NCBI GenBank assembly: GCA_038520475.1 | Contig: JBCBLF010000044.1 | Span: 1-25,340, forward strand | Source: JBCCWF01 sp038520475 | Lineage (GTDB): Bacteria > Cyanobacteriota > Cyanobacteriia > CAKZMO01 | Reading direction: 5' to 3' | Length of the DNA: 25,340 nucleotides | Shown: positions 1-7,799 of the stretch, in pieces | How the letters are laid out: each line of letters begins with the position of its first letter | Numbering within the stretch: position 1 is the first letter of the stretch | The notes under the pieces: generated by a model | Database searches by the model: none | The model's input: the letters and a program-made list of their open reading frames with translations, nothing else | Told to the model about the DNA's origin: nothing | Program-made: the position numbers and the translations under genes

Positions 1-228
1 GCAAATCAAAAGGAACCCACTGTCCTGTCGCTTAAAGATGCTGTTCAAGCCTTGGGCTATCAAAGCGAACGGCAAATCTATCGTGATGTCGAAGATGGCC
101 TCTTTCGAGTCGGCATTGAAATTGAAGACCGAAGGCGTCCAGGAACGAAGAAGTCTCGATACTTTGTCAACATGCCAGCGGCAAGAGAACGGCTTAAACA
201 CCCACCTCAGAAACGGAAGGGGCTTTAG
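1..228 (+). CDS. Excisionase-like / winged-HTH DNA-binding protein, 5' end outside window
   Basis: The frame is open from base 1 to a TAG at 226-228, giving the last 75 residues of a protein whose start lies upstream of the window. The sequence begins ANQKEPTVLSLKDAVQALGY and continues with RQIYRDVEDGLFRVGIEIED and a basic tail ending KRKGL. The pattern 'LSLKDAVQALG...RQIYRDVEDGLFR' followed by a basic wing and RYFVN resembles MerR-like/excisionase DNA-binding domains that accompany tyrosine integrases. It converges on, and overlaps by about 35 bp, the 3' end of the recombinase on the opposite strand, which supports an integrase/excisionase pair. The family call rests on pattern only. It could also be a general small HTH regulator of the same element. 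Confidence 0.55.
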   Translation, partial: ANQKEPTVLSLKDAVQALGYQSERQIYRDVEDGLFRVGIEIEDRRRPGTKKSRYFVNMPAARERLKHPPQKRKGL

Positions 229-1308
229 GGCCATTCGAAATCGCTCGATGATAGGCGGCTTTTTGCTCTGCTGCGGATAACCATCGGTGATAGGTTTTCG
301 TGTGAACCGCAACCGAATGGCCCATCATTCGTGCAGCAATACTCACTGGAATCTCAAACTTGATGCTTCTTACTGCATAGGCATGACGCAAATCGTAGGC
401 GACAAACGGAAACTTGCATCGACCAAAGTGATAGGTCACTTGATTGCCATACTCTTGAAACTCTGAATAACTGAGCTGAGGGGGAGTTCCATTGACTAAA
501 TCCCATTGCGTCACCCATTCATGATAAAGCGCGGACGTTTGACGGGGGCCAGTTTTCCCATTGGTGATATCCCACAGGGATGGATCATCCGTAGGCCGTA
601 GAAAAAAAGCTTCGTGAGGACGCAGCCCAAACGCTGCAATCGCACCATAGACCCATCGCCACTGGGGATCTGGAATCTGATGCCAACACTTGGCGATCAC
701 ATCATCTTCAGGTAACTCTCGGGAGGCTTCAGAACGTCCTCGTCGGTATTCGCCTTTGTAAGGACTTAAGTCATCTCAAGCTCTGCATAATCGGCCAGTC
801 GCTGGAAATAGACGGTGGTTCGGTTTCGCTCACGAGTCGCAGAATCAATCGAGAGTAGCGTGCTGATTAAGATATCAGCTGTTAAGGTTGCATCTTGAGG
901 CAGTCGATTAAAGGCTCGTTGCCAATGACGTTCCCATGTGGATGGTCTGGTTTTGCCCTGACTCATCCATTTTTCCCGAAACTCATCGACCCATTCATTG
1001 ATAGGACGATGTTCTCGGGCGGTTTTGCCAAGCCAGCTATCCCACTCAAAGCTACCGTCGATGACGCTACCCCAAAGGGCGATCGCAAGTTTTTCTGCTG
1101 CTCTTACTCCCTGAGTAGTAGCAGGTAAACCGGTTCGAGGGCGAGTGATTTCCTGACGATAGGGTTTAACTTTTTCTGAATCAGGCTTGGGAGGCAAAAC
1201 GGCTCTGAGATAGAGCCAGTTTTTTCGTTGCAGAAGTGTGACCCGAATGCCAGCGTCTCTAAGTCGACGATTTACACCCGTTAGATCCATGTGCCAGTTC
1301 CTCATCAC
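194..1308 (-). pseudogene. Tyrosine recombinase/integrase split by one frameshift
   Basis: Two adjacent minus-strand frames encode the two halves of one phage-type integrase. The upstream half (766-1308, 180 aa) holds the N-terminal and core-binding region, with INEWVDEFREKWMS and RPSTWERHWQRAFNRLP. The downstream half (194 to about 780) carries the catalytic domain: GLRPHE (first Arg), YDLRHAYAVR (H-x-x-R type box), MMGHSVAVHTKTYHRW (second His and the Tyr nucleophile). The upstream frame ends ...LADYAELEMT-stop. Shifting by one base there gives an uninterrupted DDLSPYKGEYRRGRSEAS leading into the second half. The total, 1115 nt, is not a multiple of three, consistent with a single 1-nt indel near 768-783. 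All catalytic residues I can identify remain. The first codon is GTG at 1308, but an ATG at 1290 (MDLTGVNRRL) is an equally good start. The gene is either inactivated or carries a sequencing error. Confidence 0.8.
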
Positions 1309-1371
1309 CGTTCACCATCTATTCACCAGATTAGCAGGCAAATATGGCGAAAAATGGTGAATGAGGAACTG
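1295..1371. repeat. Imperfect inverted repeat over the integrase start and promoter
   Basis: CAGTTCCTCAT (1295-1305) plus TTCACCAT (1311-1318) are mirrored by ATGGTGAATGAGGAACTG (1354-1371); the left arm has a few extra bases between its two blocks. A further TTCACCA lies at 1322-1328. The repeats cover the integrase start codon and the region where its promoter should be, so an operator or recombinase-binding site is possible. No core crossover site or second att copy was recognised. Confidence 0.45.
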
Positions 1372-1456
1372 ACCGTTTCTTCTAAGAAAATCATTAGATG
1401 TTAATCTAGCGTTGATTTATAAGGGATACACAGATGAGGGCAAGCTGGTGTTTTAC

Positions 1457-1471
1457 CCGCGCGTTGCGCGG
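1457..1471. other. Short GC-rich hairpin between integrase and kinase genes
   Basis: CCGCGC-gtt-GCGCGG forms a 6-bp perfect stem about 50 bp beyond the 3' end of the kinase gene. There is no clear U-tract on the minus strand, so it is at best a weak terminator for the kinase transcript. Confidence 0.3.
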
Positions 1472-1519
1472 CTTTCCTCAAAACTACTGGTTTGGGTTGA
1501 GCGTGTAGCGCTATATCGA

Positions 1520-2917
1520 CTAGGACTGCTGCGATCGCTTGCTAGTCGTGATGCCGGCCAATGCTAAACAAGCTGTTCCAAAGGCGGCTTCTGTTTGAGC
1601 AGATGTGGTGGTAGGAACGCCCAACTGTCGCTGACGAATGGCCATCCACGCGGCATTTTTGGCTCCTCCACCTGCGGTGAAAACAGTGCGTAGTGGTGTT
1701 GCTCCCAACTCCGCCAAAAGCTGAAATCCTTTTGCCTCAATTCGAGCCATGCCTTCAAGTAGACCATGGAGAAATTCCACTTTATTCTCAGGACGAGGAT
1801 CGAGTTTCGGAGGCAACTGTGGATCATTGATTGGAAATCGTTCACCGGACTGACAGAGCGGGTAGTAGTCGAGAGGACTTTCGTGCTGCGGGTTGAGGCG
1901 ATCGCTTAACGTTTCCAGCTCATTATCTGAGAAAAACTGGCGAAGTACAGACCCTCCAGTATTTGACGCACCTCCAACCAGCCACTGCACGGTTGGTGGG
2001 TGAGTTGAATCGGAGAGGATGTCCAACCGATGGCTATAGATTCCGTATTGAGCAGCTTCGACCCGTTGAGTACTGAGGAGCTTGATAACGAGAGTTGACC
2101 CGAGGGATGTAACAGCTTCACCTGGCGTAGCCGCGTCACTCGCAAGAAATGCTGCAATGCTATCGGTTGTGCCGGTGCAGACCTGACAGTGTTGGGCGAG
2201 ATCGAATTGCGATACCCAGGTTGGTAACACGGACCCAATGGGCGTTCCGGGTGCGAGAACGGTGGGTAATGCCAACTGGGTCGGGATGGTTCGCATCCAC
2301 TCTGGATAGACCAAGTGTTCAACGTCATATCCGAGTTTAAGGCTGTTGTGATAATCACTAATGCCGAGTTTTCCGTGGAGTAGAAAGGCCAGCCAATCTG
2401 CTTGATGAAGGAAATAGCCAGACGGAAGTCGATCGCCCTTCTTGTTTGCACTGTTCAATTGTTCTAATGTCAACGGTGCATCTGGATTCTCCATGACAGC
2501 TTGACAGGTCCACCATAGTAACTTGGCGAGACTAGATGTCGAACTCAGCACAACATGATGTTTGGGGGCGATCGCTTGAAGAATGCCAAGAACAGATTGT
2601 CCCCGATCATCGTTGTAGAGAATCGGAGACGCGATGGGAGTGCCATTGCTGTCACACCAAAGCACGGTGCCAGAGGTTCCATTAATGGCGATCGCCTTGA
2701 GCTGCTGTCTGATTTCTAGAGGAGTGTGGCGGATAACATGGATCAGCGCGCGGCGCCAAGTATCTGATATGGGCTCGCCTTCAACGGATGTAGGTGCAGA
2801 AACGATTGGGTCATACTCGCATCGAGCAGTGGCTTGGATGCGTTTATGGCGATCGATGGCGATCGCCCGTACTCCTGATGTGCCAAAATCGATGCCTAAA
2901 AAGTAGTCGGCGCCCAT
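1520..2917 (-). CDS. FGGY-family carbohydrate kinase, D-ribulokinase/xylulokinase-like
   Basis: A 465-aa cytoplasmic sugar kinase of the ASKHA fold. The N-terminal phosphate-1 motif GIDFGTSGVRAIAID begins at residue 8 (D10, T13). TSGTVLWCD (81-89) and YNDDRG (101-106) follow. The conserved catalytic Asp is in TGTTDSIAAF (D252). The adenosine region TAGGGAKNAAWMAIRQ lies near the C terminus, followed by EAAFGTACLALAG. Cyanobacterial proteins of this size with these motifs (for example the Synechococcus elongatus enzyme once called a putative xylulose kinase) act on D-ribulose, so ATP-dependent phosphorylation of D-ribulose is my first guess and xylulose the second. It lies 60 bp downstream of the SagB-type gene on the same strand, so the two are probably co-transcribed. 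HIP1 sites occur in frame. Substrate is not decided by the sequence alone. Confidence 0.82.
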   Translation of the reverse strand: MGADYFLGIDFGTSGVRAIAIDRHKRIQATARCEYDPIVSAPTSVEGEPISDTWRRALIHVIRHTPLEIRQQLKAIAINGTSGTVLWCDSNGTPIASPILYNDDRGQSVLGILQAIAPKHHVVLSSTSSLAKLLWWTCQAVMENPDAPLTLEQLNSANKKGDRLPSGYFLHQADWLAFLLHGKLGISDYHNSLKLGYDVEHLVYPEWMRTIPTQLALPTVLAPGTPIGSVLPTWVSQFDLAQHCQVCTGTTDSIAAFLASDAATPGEAVTSLGSTLVIKLLSTQRVEAAQYGIYSHRLDILSDSTHPPTVQWLVGGASNTGGSVLRQFFSDNELETLSDRLNPQHESPLDYYPLCQSGERFPINDPQLPPKLDPRPENKVEFLHGLLEGMARIEAKGFQLLAELGATPLRTVFTAGGGAKNAAWMAIRQRQLGVPTTTSAQTEAAFGTACLALAGITTSKRSQQS

Positions 2918-2977
2918 GTGCCGTTGCCATGACGTCTGGAATGACTATCGCATGGCGTCTTCTTTCTTCGCATCAGC

Positions 2978-4624
2978 CTACGTGGTCTGTCCGAGTGTCG
3001 TTATGTACAACACGGCCTCATCGGAGGGAATGCCCAATACCTCATTCACCGAATCATCAAAGAAGCCTGCAATGCCGCTGACCCCGAGCCCGAGTCGAAT
3101 GGCTGCTAAATTAAGTCGTTGGCCAAGATGACCTGCATCCATATGAAGATACCGATAGGCGCGATCGCCATAGCGATGAATGGCTTTCTTCAAATCAGCG
3201 GTGTGAAATACGACGACTGCGGCATCACGCCCTAAGTCTTGTTTGAGACATAGAAAATGCAACTCGCGTCGGAAGTTTCTAAATCGAATCTGACGCAGCT
3301 CTTGCGCATGAGGTGCGTAGTAATAGCAGCCCTCGTCCAAATCATCGACCCCAGACACCACGATGAAGGTTTCGATGAGACTCAAGTCAAAATAATCGGG
3401 AGACCGGTCTAACCCCTGAGCTGAATAGTGATATGGGTGATAGGTAAAGTCGAAAAGGTGTTTGACGTCGCTCAGTTTTAAGTTAAGCCCGCTGTATGAC
3501 CGTGTTGAGCGACGCTTCAGAATCGTTGCCTCTAATCCCAGTAGCTCCACATCCCAATCAATCGCAGGCTCAATCGCCATTTCGACTTTCAAGCAGAATG
3601 GAAAGTTATATTTGTCGAGACTTTTTGAATCTGAGGGTAATTCTGATGATTGGGAGACTCCATCTTCTTTGTTTGAGGAGGACGTCTGTTTTGATTGTTC
3701 ATCGGACGCCATGTTCTTGGATGAGCGATCGGGGCGCTCAATGGCTTTCCAGTTCACATTTTGTGTTGGTGAGATGCTGCTAGCCTGATGAAGCGTTGAG
3801 AGGAGTTCTTCTGGGGCGATCGTCGTGTCGGCTGGGTGAACCGATGAACCCAAGGCAATTGGATACAGCGGTAGATTTTGTTGAATCTCTAGCAAATCAG
3901 CAAGGGCCATAACGGAGAGTCCGCCCTCTTGGTCTGCATCAATGTAGAGCATTTGATTCAGCGCTTCGTCGGCAAAGCCACCAATCAGATGAGGACGATA
4001 TTGATTGATGGCACAGGCGAGCTCGATATTGCCCAATAGATGACCCGTATCTAACAGGATTCGTCGATAGGCTCGGGCTCGATACCGCCACACTGATCGG
4101 CCGTAGACTGCGGTTGTTATCAGAGCAAATTGGGTGTCATCAAGGCTTGGATGCCAAAAACAAGCATCTTGTAGGGCTTGCCAAACATCACTGTCCCAAA
4201 ATTGAATCAGCGTATGTCCGTTAGGCTGATAATAATAGAGGCCTGGTGCAAAAATATCGGTCCCGCGGGACACCAGATATACCTCAGCTGGATAGAGGGC
4301 TCCTGCTGACGGAGCCGCGCGAAAATAGACGGTCTCTCCCGTTTGAGTGACGATTTTGACGGTTAACCCATAGCTACACAACAGTAGTCGGGAGAGTCGC
4401 TTGCGCTGGTGCCGGACGTTAGCGTCTAAGTGGCGAATATTGCTATCGTCAATGTCTTCGTCCAGATAAGGCTTTAGCGGATATTCAAGGCCAATTTTGT
4501 AGTCTTTGAATGGAATGGGCTGATTATCCCAATCAATTGAGCCAGCCTGCTGTTTAATCGTTTCAGGCGAGTACTTCGTTTGCTGATGATAATGCTGGGA
4601 GATAGCAAGATTGGGGTTCGGCAT
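2978..4624 (-). CDS. SagB/ThcOx-type nitroreductase-fold dehydrogenase, two tandem domains
   Basis: A 548-aa protein with two copies of the flavin-binding nitroreductase fold. Domain 1 (about 60-260) has RHQRKRLSRLLLCSYG, then RAAPSAGALYPAEVYLV, which matches the FMN-contact segment of SagB/ThcOx proteins, and LLDTGHLLGNIELA. A linker (about 285-345) rich in Ser, Lys, Gln and Asp follows. Domain 2 (about 360-548) has ILKRRSTRSYSG and YLHMDAGHLGQRLNLAAIRL, and ends LYITTLGQ. Known relatives use FMN to oxidise azolines in peptide natural products, but many cyanobacterial homologues are stand-alone with unknown substrates. No YcaO cyclodehydratase or precursor peptide gene is present here. It starts the minus-strand unit with the downstream sugar kinase. 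ATG at 4624 gives MPNPNLAISQHY; I see no strong Shine-Dalgarno. Confidence 0.85.
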   Translation of the reverse strand: MPNPNLAISQHYHQQTKYSPETIKQQAGSIDWDNQPIPFKDYKIGLEYPLKPYLDEDIDDSNIRHLDANVRHQRKRLSRLLLCSYGLTVKIVTQTGETVYFRAAPSAGALYPAEVYLVSRGTDIFAPGLYYYQPNGHTLIQFWDSDVWQALQDACFWHPSLDDTQFALITTAVYGRSVWRYRARAYRRILLDTGHLLGNIELACAINQYRPHLIGGFADEALNQMLYIDADQEGGLSVMALADLLEIQQNLPLYPIALGSSVHPADTTIAPEELLSTLHQASSISPTQNVNWKAIERPDRSSKNMASDEQSKQTSSSNKEDGVSQSSELPSDSKSLDKYNFPFCLKVEMAIEPAIDWDVELLGLEATILKRRSTRSYSGLNLKLSDVKHLFDFTYHPYHYSAQGLDRSPDYFDLSLIETFIVVSGVDDLDEGCYYYAPHAQELRQIRFRNFRRELHFLCLKQDLGRDAAVVVFHTADLKKAIHRYGDRAYRYLHMDAGHLGQRLNLAAIRLGLGVSGIAGFFDDSVNEVLGIPSDEAVLYITTLGQTT

Positions 4625-4662
4625 AGTGAATCAGCATGACGTATCAGTAGAGAACAAGTTCT

Positions 4663-4693
4663 AGATCATGTCTGATGATGAGACACATGATCT
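4663..4693. promoter_or_regulatory. Inverted repeat just upstream of the SagB-type gene
   Basis: AGATCATGT (4663-4671) and ACATGATCT (4685-4693) are perfect 9-bp arms with a 13-nt spacer. The repeat lies 38 bp before the start codon, in the expected 5' leader or promoter of the minus-strand gene. It may be a regulator site or a leader hairpin. Confidence 0.35.
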
Positions 4694-4790
4694 CATCTTG
4701 ACGTGATGGATACACAGCCAGTCAACAATAGAGTTGGTATCGGTATTTGGTTTTCTCATATCTATCGTAGTCACAATGTCTGGTATCGGG

Positions 4791-4810
4791 TAGAGTAAAT
4801 CACTACTCTA
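4791..4810. promoter_or_regulatory. TAGAGTA/TACTCTA inverted repeat before a small plus-strand gene
   Basis: TAGAGTA-aatcac-TACTCTA is a perfect 7-bp inverted repeat ending 25 bp before the ATG at 4836. It could be an operator, or a hairpin in the 5' leader of a plus-strand transcript. Confidence 0.3.
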
Positions 4811-4835
4811 AGGATGCTTTTCCGTTGAAATCTCG

Positions 4836-4946
4836 ATGAGAACCGGTAACAAACGATATACTCAGCAGTTTTTCCGAATTGCTAGCGATCGCCATATGCA
4901 ACTGCGTTTGGTGCAAGAGCGATATGAGCAGAAGCGGTATAGGTAG
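4836..4946 (+). CDS. Possible 36-residue small protein, or part of a small RNA gene
   Basis: ATG at 4836 opens a 36-codon frame ending TAG: it begins MRTGNKRYTQQFFRIASD, continues RHMQLRLVQ and ends ERYEQKRYR. It is strongly basic and rich in Arg, Gln and Tyr, and contains an in-frame HIP1 octamer. It matches no family I know. A plausible intrinsic terminator for the plus strand follows at 5020-5041, and an inverted repeat precedes it, so a plus-strand transcript from this gap between two minus-strand genes is credible. There is no convincing Shine-Dalgarno, so the transcript could also be a non-coding RNA and the frame accidental. Confidence 0.3.
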   Translation: MRTGNKRYTQQFFRIASDRHMQLRLVQERYEQKRYR

Positions 4947-5019
4947 ATTGACCCGATACGATATAGTCTGAATCATAGCGCTATGGCAATTTGCTTAAAA
5001 CCGTATTGACACATTCTCT

Positions 5020-5041
5020 GCATCCTCTTGATGCGGTTTTT
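5020..5041 (+). terminator. Intrinsic terminator, plus strand
   Basis: GCATC-ctctt-GATGC followed by GGTTTTT. A larger alternative pairing uses AAACCG upstream with CGGTTT downstream. It lies after the possible small gene at 4836-4946 and has no other plus-strand gene to serve. Confidence 0.5.
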
Positions 5042-5050
5042 GTCACAGAG

Positions 5051-5109
5051 TTGTGAAAAACAAAAAGGTCAGCACCCTGTCAGGGTGCTGACCTTTTTGT
5101 TTTTCACAA
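5051..5109. terminator. Bidirectional intrinsic terminator: perfect 29-bp inverted repeat
   Basis: Bases 5051-5079 are the exact reverse complement of 5081-5109, with one base between them. The GC-rich core GGTCAGCACCCTG pairs with CAGGGTGCTGACC and is flanked by A5/T5-type tracts, so either strand ends with TTTTTGTTTTT. It begins 11 bp beyond the stop codon of the acetohydroxyacid synthase gene and should end that minus-strand transcript, and also stop plus-strand reading from the left. Confidence 0.85.
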
Positions 5110-5120
5110 CTTGGTAGAGT

Positions 5121-7043
5121 TTACAGTTTGCTACCACATTCTGGGCAGAACTTGTGAGTGTTCAGCGTCTCTGCTCCACACGATGAGCAGATAACAGCTG
5201 TTTCAAGTTGCTCTTTTTGTGGCACTTGAGGCAGTCCTAGCATTTGAGCATTGCTTTTTCCAGGGGCCACCATCGGATAGCAATTTTCGTCTTTTTTCAC
5301 ATGGACGTCCATTAATACCGGGCCGTCATGGGCCAGCATCTCGGCGATCGCTGCTTCCATCCCATCTTTTTCAGTTACGACCATGCCACGAACCCCAAAT
5401 GCTTTTGCAAGGAGTTCAAAATCAGGCATTCCAGTTTGCATATTCGAAGACGAATAGCGCTCTCCATAGAAGGTTTGCTGCCACTGGCGCACCATTCCCT
5501 GCCATCCGTTATTGATAATGACTGTTTTAACAGCAATGCCGTATTGAGCAAGCGTTGCTAACTCTTGCAAGTTCATCTGAAAACTGGCGTCGCCGCTGAT
5601 ACAAATCACCTCTTCATGGGGCAATGCGACTTTAACTCCCATGGCTGCTGGCATTCCATAACCCATGGTTCCAAGACCTGCGCTTGAAACCCACTGGCGA
5701 GGTCCGTTTTTCAAGAATTGTGCGGCCCACATCTGATGCTGGCCGACATCGGTGGTGTAGTACGCGTGAGGTGCCTGTTCTCGCAACGCAACAATAACTT
5801 CTTGAGGAGAGATGTGTCCATCGTAGCCGGGCGCGACGAGCGGATAGTCCCTCTTCCAGGAGTCAATGAGCGTTAGCCAGTCTTTTGTTTGGGTGGGCGT
5901 CGGCGCTGCACCTGTCGCCTCGTCCCGTTCAAGGAGAGAGCTAAGTACACGGCGAACATCTCCAACGATAGGAACCTGTGGCGCACGGTTTTTTCCTACT
6001 TCAGCCGGGTCGATGTCAATATGAATGACCTTTGCTCGGGATGCAAATTCGTCTAGTTTGCCAGTGACTCGGTCATCAAATCGAGCACCAACTGCGATGA
6101 GCAAATCACATTCAGTCACTGCGAAATTTGCGTAAGCTGCTCCATGCATTCCCAACATGCCGACTGAAAGCGGGTGATGTTCGTCAAAAGCTCCTTTACC
6201 CATCAAGGTGGTGGTGACGGGAATGCGATATCGTTCGGCTAGGGCCAGCAGTTCTTCATGGGCACCAGACGTGATGGCGCCACCGCCAACATACAACAGC
6301 GGACGCTTTGCTTCACGAATGAGTGACAGTGCCTGCATCAGCTGGCGAGGGTTGCCCTTTACCGTTGGCTTGTATCCGGGCAATTTCACACTGCCAGGCT
6401 CAACCGGAACGTAATCAAACTGCTCTAGCCCCACATCTTTAGGGACATCAATCAAAACAGGTCCTGGACGTCCGGTGTTTGCAATGTAGAAGGCTTCTGC
6501 AACGGTACGTGCCATATCCTGAGGCGATCGCACTACATAGGAATGTTTAACAATCGGTAGGGTAATTCCGAAAATATCCGTTTCCTGGAATGCATCGCTT
6601 CCAATGGCCCAGCTGTTGACCTGCCCCGTCACAACAACCATTGGAATTGAATCCATCTGGGCGGTTGCAATACCCGTCACTAAGTTAGTTGCGCCAGGAC
6701 CAGAGGTTCCAAAACACACGCCGACCTTCCCTGTGGCGCGTGCATAGCCATCTGCTGCGTGCGACGCTCCTTGCTCATGGCGCACCAAGATGTGTTGAAT
6801 TTCGCCTCGTGCCTCAGCTTTGTATAGCTCATCATAAATCGGCAAAATCGCTCCGCCGGGGTATCCAAAAATATGGCTCACGCCATGACGCCGGAGGCTG
6901 TCGATCAACGCAAAGGCTCCACTCGTTCGGACAGCTGATGGGCGATTCTGACTCGCTCCATTTGTGGATGCAATGGATAGATTTTGCCCCGATGCTTGAA
7001 CCGCATCAAACGCAGTAGACGGACTCGGCAATGCATTAGACAT
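5121..7043 (-). CDS. ilvB: Acetohydroxyacid (acetolactate) synthase large subunit with C-terminal zinc ribbon
   Basis: A ThDP-dependent enzyme that condenses two pyruvates, or pyruvate with 2-oxobutyrate, at the start of valine, leucine and isoleucine synthesis. It has 640 aa from ATG at 7043 (MSNALPSPST). The frame extends 28 codons further upstream to a TTG, but that extension looks non-coding. The ThDP-activating Glu is in LVRHEQGASHAADGYARAT. FAD/central-domain features follow (GGGAITSGAHEELLALAE). The ThDP/Mg motif is GDASFQMNLQELATLAQYG ending in INN, and MVRQWQQTFYGERYS is typical of the biosynthetic type. The last 25 residues add CSSC...CPEC (C619, C622, C633, C636), a zinc-ribbon-like knot beyond the usual end of the family. 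The regulatory small subunit is not encoded here. The gene is closed by the strong palindromic terminator. Confidence 0.95.
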   Translation of the reverse strand: MSNALPSPSTAFDAVQASGQNLSIASTNGASQNRPSAVRTSGAFALIDSLRRHGVSHIFGYPGGAILPIYDELYKAEARGEIQHILVRHEQGASHAADGYARATGKVGVCFGTSGPGATNLVTGIATAQMDSIPMVVVTGQVNSWAIGSDAFQETDIFGITLPIVKHSYVVRSPQDMARTVAEAFYIANTGRPGPVLIDVPKDVGLEQFDYVPVEPGSVKLPGYKPTVKGNPRQLMQALSLIREAKRPLLYVGGGAITSGAHEELLALAERYRIPVTTTLMGKGAFDEHHPLSVGMLGMHGAAYANFAVTECDLLIAVGARFDDRVTGKLDEFASRAKVIHIDIDPAEVGKNRAPQVPIVGDVRRVLSSLLERDEATGAAPTPTQTKDWLTLIDSWKRDYPLVAPGYDGHISPQEVIVALREQAPHAYYTTDVGQHQMWAAQFLKNGPRQWVSSAGLGTMGYGMPAAMGVKVALPHEEVICISGDASFQMNLQELATLAQYGIAVKTVIINNGWQGMVRQWQQTFYGERYSSSNMQTGMPDFELLAKAFGVRGMVVTEKDGMEAAIAEMLAHDGPVLMDVHVKKDENCYPMVAPGKSNAQMLGLPQVPQKEQLETAVICSSCGAETLNTHKFCPECGSKL

Positions 7044-7392
7044 GGTGTGAACGTGTATTTGAATCAGAAATGAACAGAGGTATAAAAGGTTATCAACAAT
7101 CCAGGGTTGCTGGAAGCTCGTTTGCAACGGTGAAAATCAGTCGTTTTGCATTTATTCAGATGTCTGGCCGTTAAGGTGATATTACCCACCAGACTGATTA
7201 AAAGAAACGCCCTGACACACGACACGGATTAATGTTGATCCATCCTATTATGTTTCAAACTAAATTCTGAAATATTAAGGACAAGCTACAGAAAACAGGC
7301 GTTGAAGATAAGACAAAAGAGCGCTTTCTTTGGTCGAACACTGTGATTGATTGGAAACCGAGCGACACCTGGCTAATGACGAAACGATTCGC
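7044..7392. other. 349-bp intergenic region upstream of ilvB
   Basis: It should hold the minus-strand promoter and leader of ilvB. A weak stem-loop (TCTGG...CCAGA, near 7159-7189, with GGT/ACC inside) is visible. I saw no convincing leader peptide, T-box or other riboswitch. The 3' end of a small hypothetical gene borders it on the right. Confidence 0.35.
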
Positions 7393-7629
7393 TCACGGAT
7401 TGCCACTTAAATCAGACATTTGTTCGCTATAAAGAGAAAGCAAGTAATTTTCAAGCTTCTCTTCAGAACAGCATTCGATCAGAGCATCAAACGCCTCCAG
7501 CAGCTTGGCCGCGCTATCTCCCAGCATTGGGCTTAAGCCCCAAACATCTTGAACCCATTCTTGAGCAGGAGAATCATCGAAAATCATACGTTGAAGCATC
7601 TGTCGAGCTTCATCTTTTGATAAGGACAT
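7393..7629 (-). CDS. Small acidic hypothetical protein
   Basis: A 78-aa frame starting MSLSKDEARQMLQRMIFDDS and ending EQMSDLSGNP. It is acidic and predicted to be mostly helical, with no signal peptide or membrane segment and two adjacent Cys (ECCSE). I recognise no family. It is on the same strand as the phnF-type repressor, 195 bp downstream, with a MITE-like palindrome in between, so co-transcription is doubtful. The Shine-Dalgarno is weak. Amino-acid composition and the absence of a competing frame make it probably real. Confidence 0.55.
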   Translation of the reverse strand: MSLSKDEARQMLQRMIFDDSPAQEWVQDVWGLSPMLGDSAAKLLEAFDALIECCSEEKLENYLLSLYSEQMSDLSGNP

Positions 7630-7710
7630 ATATAGATGAGCAGTGGAATGGCAATGTCAATCATTGTAACGAGACGCGGGGTCTTATCTAAATCACATCG
7701 AATAAATGTT

Positions 7711-7799
7711 AGGACTTGCGCAATTGAAGGGTTTTTCGTGAGCGATGCCCACGAAAAACCGTCCCGAAGCCTAGGACCTTGTATGAAATGTGTAAGTCT
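7711..7799. mobile_element. MITE-like element of about 90 bp with internal palindrome
   Basis: Imperfect terminal inverted repeats are visible: GACTTGCGCAATT (7713-7725) against the reverse complement of AAATGTGTAAGTC (7786-7798), 10 of 13 positions matching. The interior holds a perfect 11-bp inverted repeat, GGTTTTTCGTG (7730-7740) and CACGAAAAACC (7750-7760). Ends resembling AGGACTTRCGCA are, from memory, common on cyanobacterial insertion sequences. It lies between phnF and the small gene, and its hairpin could also end phnF transcription, though no U-tract follows. No transposase is present and no second copy occurs in the window. Confidence 0.35.

Noticed and set aside
1457..1471. CCGCGC hairpin as the kinase terminator
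   Set aside because: A 6-bp stem without a U-tract on the transcribed strand is too weak for a confident terminator call; kept only as a hairpin.
1564..2451. Long minus-strand frames of 93 and 181 codons in another phase within the kinase gene
   Set aside because: They overlap the FGGY kinase, whose motifs fix the true frame; the alternative translations lack any recognisable pattern.
7044..7127. 28-residue N-terminal extension of acetohydroxyacid synthase from a TTG codon
   Set aside because: Its sequence does not resemble the start of the family; ATG at 7043 gives a normal-length N terminus.
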